From: Ulvibacter litoralis
Lineage (GTDB): Bacteria; Bacteroidota; Bacteroidia; Flavobacteriales; Flavobacteriaceae
DNA length: 64,000 nt
Reading direction: 5' to 3'
Assembly (NCBI RefSeq): GCF_900102055.1
Contig: NZ_FNBA01000003.1
Span: forward strand, 248,001-312,000
A program made the translations under genes and the position numbers. The notes below the pieces were generated by a model. The model was not told where the DNA came from. It saw nothing but the letters and a program-made list of their open reading frames with translations, and searched no databases. Shown here one piece after another: positions 61,977 through 64,000 of this stretch (positions are counted from its first letter, which is position 1; every line of letters starts with the position of its first letter).

Positions 61977-62891
61977 TTGAAAAACCCTCAAATCGTCGCG
62001 ATTAAAAAACACCTAGCTTTAGTAGTCTGCTGCTTTGCAGTCTTCGTTTCGTATGCGCAAACTTCAGATTTAGCACGTATTGAGTATACTTACATTCCGC
62101 AAACAAATTCGGATAACTCGATTAATAGGTTTCGTGCTTTTATAAATTTCCCTATTGAATTAGGATGGGATGGCCATTATCTAATACCGGGTGTTGAGTA
62201 TCGAAATTTTGATTTAGATATTAAGGATCCTGTTCCTTTTGATATTAATGAACTTGGAAAGTTTCAGTTGTTTCGAGCTTCAGTAGGGTACACCTTTAAG
62301 TTAAAGAACAATTGGCGTTTTGGAGCTAAAGTAGGAGCTGAGGTTGCTTCAAATTTTTCAGAAAATAAAATTTTAAATGGCGATGTGAATTTTACAGGAG
62401 CTATTTTAATGATAAAAGATAAAACAGGTGATGGGTTTGAAAAACCAAGCAGGCTGCTTATCGGTTTAAACTATTCGACCAATGCAGGAAGACCATTTCC
62501 ACTTCCTATTCTAAATTACTACAAAGAGTTTCATCCTAAGTGGTCTTATTCAGTAGGGTCTCCAAAAACAAATCTAAAGTATTCAGTAAACGATAAGAAT
62601 ATTTTGCAGGCTTTTATTTCCCTAGACGGTTTTTACTCAAATATTCAAAATGATAGAGAAGTGTTTGAGGCTGATGGAACGGCACGACCTGCGTCTAACA
62701 TTTCGATGACTTCTGTTTTGGGAGGGCTGGGATATGAGTATGCGTTTACAAAGCATTTAAGATATTATGGGTATGTTGGACATACATTTTATCACGAAAT
62801 AAGATTGCGTGATTCGGATCGGAATACCTTGTACCGTTTGAATGACGAAAATACTTTTTATATTAGAACAGGAATTAAATTTAAATTTTAA
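61977..62891 (+). CDS. Outer-membrane beta-barrel protein (DUF6268-like)
   Basis: The start is a TTG at 61977 (304 residues), eight bases after the MscS stop; longer forms lie inside the MscS gene. It has a signal peptide (KKHLALVVCCFAVFVSYAQ) and beta-strand repeats such as RVSYTFKLKNNWRFGAKVGAE-type strands (VGYTFKLKNNWRFGAKVGAEVAS), ending in YIRTGIKFKF with a terminal Phe. It resembles DUF6268 barrels of this phylum. The ligand is unknown. Confidence 0.75.
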   Translation: MKNPQIVAIKKHLALVVCCFAVFVSYAQTSDLARIEYTYIPQTNSDNSINRFRAFINFPIELGWDGHYLIPGVEYRNFDLDIKDPVPFDINELGKFQLFRASVGYTFKLKNNWRFGAKVGAEVASNFSENKILNGDVNFTGAILMIKDKTGDGFEKPSRLLIGLNYSTNAGRPFPLPILNYYKEFHPKWSYSVGSPKTNLKYSVNDKNILQAFISLDGFYSNIQNDREVFEADGTARPASNISMTSVLGGLGYEYAFTKHLRYYGYVGHTFYHEIRLRDSDRNTLYRLNDENTFYIRTGIKFKF

Positions 62892-62896
62892 GGGGC

Positions 62897-64000
62897 ATGT
62901 CAAAAATATTAATTATTGAAGATGAAGCAGCGATTCGTAGAGTGTTGGTTAAGATTCTTTCTGAAGAAAACGATTCATACGAAGTAACTGAAGCTGAAGA
63001 TGGCCTTGCAGGAATAGAACTTATAAAGAAAGAAGATTACGACTTGGTATTGTGTGATATTAAAATGCCTAAAATGGACGGTGTTGAGGTATTGGAGGCT
63101 GCAAAAAAACTAAAGCCTGAAATAACAATGGTGATGATTTCTGGTCATGGCGATTTAGATACCGCTGTGAATACAATGCGACTAGGCGCTTTCGATTATA
63201 TTTCGAAACCACCAGATTTAAATAGATTGCTGAATACGGTTCGAATTGCACTAGATAGAAAAGAACTGGTAGTAGAGAATACCTTACTTAAAAAGAAAGT
63301 GAGTAAAAACTACCAAATGATTGGTGATTCTGAAGCGATTTCTCAAATTAAAGATATGATCGAGAAAGTAGCGCCAACCGAAGCTCGTGTGTTTATTACA
63401 GGACCTAACGGAACTGGAAAAGAACTAGTAGCACACTGGATTCATCAAAAAAGTGATCGGTCTAAAGGACCTATGATTGAGGTGAATTGTGCGGCAATTC
63501 CGAGTGAGCTGATTGAGAGTGAATTGTTTGGGCATGTAAAAGGTGCTTTTACATCGGCAGTAAAAGATAGAGCGGGTAAATTTGAAGCAGCAAACGGAGG
63601 GACTATTTTTCTAGATGAAATTGGAGATATGAGCTTGCCTGCGCAAGCTAAGGTGCTTCGAGCGCTTCAGGAGAACAAAGTGCAGCGCGTAGGAAGCGAT
63701 AAAGATATTAAGGTAAACGTACGAGTTGTTGCGGCAACCAATAAAGATTTAAAGAAAGAAATAGCGGAAGGAAACTTCAGAGAAGATTTATACCATCGTT
63801 TGGCGGTCATCCTTATTAAGGTGCCAGCATTAAACGATAGACGAGAAGATATTCCGTTGTTGATTAACTATTTTACAAAAAAGATAGCGGAAGAGCATGG
63901 AACGGCTCAGAAAACATTTTCAGAAAAAGCAGTAAAGCTTTTGCAAGAATACGATTGGACTGGAAATATTAGAGAGCTTCGCAATGTAATAGAACGATTG
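62897..64000 (+). CDS. Sigma-54-type (NtrC-family) response regulator, 3' end cut by window
   Basis: The frame runs off the window after 368 codons. It has a receiver domain (SKILIIEDEAAIRR; phospho-acceptor Asp in LVLCDIKMPKMDGVEVL) and an AAA+ domain with Walker A GPNGTGKELVAHW, ELFGHVKGAFTSA and Walker B GGTIFLDEIGDM, plus the R-finger region EDLYHRL. The sigma-54 contact loop reads GAFTSA instead of GAFTGA. The C-terminal HTH lies outside. The gene starts at ATG 62897, five bases after the barrel gene. A partner histidine kinase was not seen. Confidence 0.93.
   Translation, partial: MSKILIIEDEAAIRRVLVKILSEENDSYEVTEAEDGLAGIELIKKEDYDLVLCDIKMPKMDGVEVLEAAKKLKPEITMVMISGHGDLDTAVNTMRLGAFDYISKPPDLNRLLNTVRIALDRKELVVENTLLKKKVSKNYQMIGDSEAISQIKDMIEKVAPTEARVFITGPNGTGKELVAHWIHQKSDRSKGPMIEVNCAAIPSELIESELFGHVKGAFTSAVKDRAGKFEAANGGTIFLDEIGDMSLPAQAKVLRALQENKVQRVGSDKDIKVNVRVVAATNKDLKKEIAEGNFREDLYHRLAVILIKVPALNDRREDIPLLINYFTKKIAEEHGTAQKTFSEKAVKLLQEYDWTGNIRELRNVIERL

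Overview
The window comes from a low-GC member of the Bacteroidota, most likely a marine Flavobacteriaceae. The support is TAnnTTTG -7 promoter boxes in front of many genes, a secreted protein with a type IX secretion C-terminal sorting domain, type III glutamine synthetase, the fused mutase IcmF, many short Cys lipoproteins, and family-typical small proteins. I see no insertion sequence, prophage, rRNA or CRISPR array. One tRNA (Arg, anticodon ACG) is present. Both ends of the window cut genes: a DsbA-family protein on the left and a sigma-54-type response regulator on the right.

Layout. 1-8.2 kb holds housekeeping genes: DsbA-like protein, apt, a 50-residue protein missed by length cut-offs, a BlaR1/BlaI-like pair, a Na+/Ca2+ exchanger and glutamine synthetase III. 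8.3-23.9 kb is a large curli (functional amyloid) locus: nine full-size curlin-repeat proteins in three subfamilies, one small curlin-like protein, then csgE, csgF, csgG and a lipoprotein. Five of the curlin genes, all of one subfamily, carry the same upstream module: a 16-bp TACGT-N6-ACGTA box exactly 23 bp before a TAnnTTTG box, followed in the leader by a conserved 18-mer. 23.9-34 kb holds purM, prfA, pyrF, a metal-binding-type periplasmic-binding-like protein, a DUF4197 lipoprotein, a type IX cargo protein and icmF. 34.1-41 kb holds a Xre/RES toxin-antitoxin pair, an Lrp regulator with a perfect palindrome in front of it, an MFS exporter preceded by a 25-residue leader peptide and a terminator/antiterminator, two tandem secreted paralogues, a DUF1684 lipoprotein, crcB and an SRPBCC/GyrI-like protein.

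41-52 kb has a DPP III-type peptidase and then an eight-gene minus-strand operon (51269 to 43420). It encodes an outer-membrane beta-barrel, a lipoprotein, a papain-like protease with a DUF4384-like domain, a second lipoprotein, a zinc metalloprotease with Sel1 repeats, a voltage-gated-type K+ channel, a CHASE2 membrane protein and a FecR-like secreted protein. A small LuxR-type regulator gene lies just upstream. The operon and the regulator gene each have an identical 25-bp near-palindrome exactly 20 bp before a TAnnTTTG box, so they look like one regulon. This operon is my best candidate for an undescribed envelope system. 52-64 kb returns to core genes: MazG-like hydrolase, ilvE, mnmD, a TIGR01777 epimerase, YceI, grpE-dnaJ, an ABC exporter, an MscS channel and a sigma-54 activator with GAFTSA in place of GAFTGA.

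How it works together (inference): the curli locus would secrete several related amyloid subunits through CsgG with CsgE/CsgF, with dosage set by separate promoters and leaky terminators between genes. The CHASE2/protease/K+ channel operon would be switched on by its own LuxR regulator. All functions are read from sequence motifs only; no database search was run.
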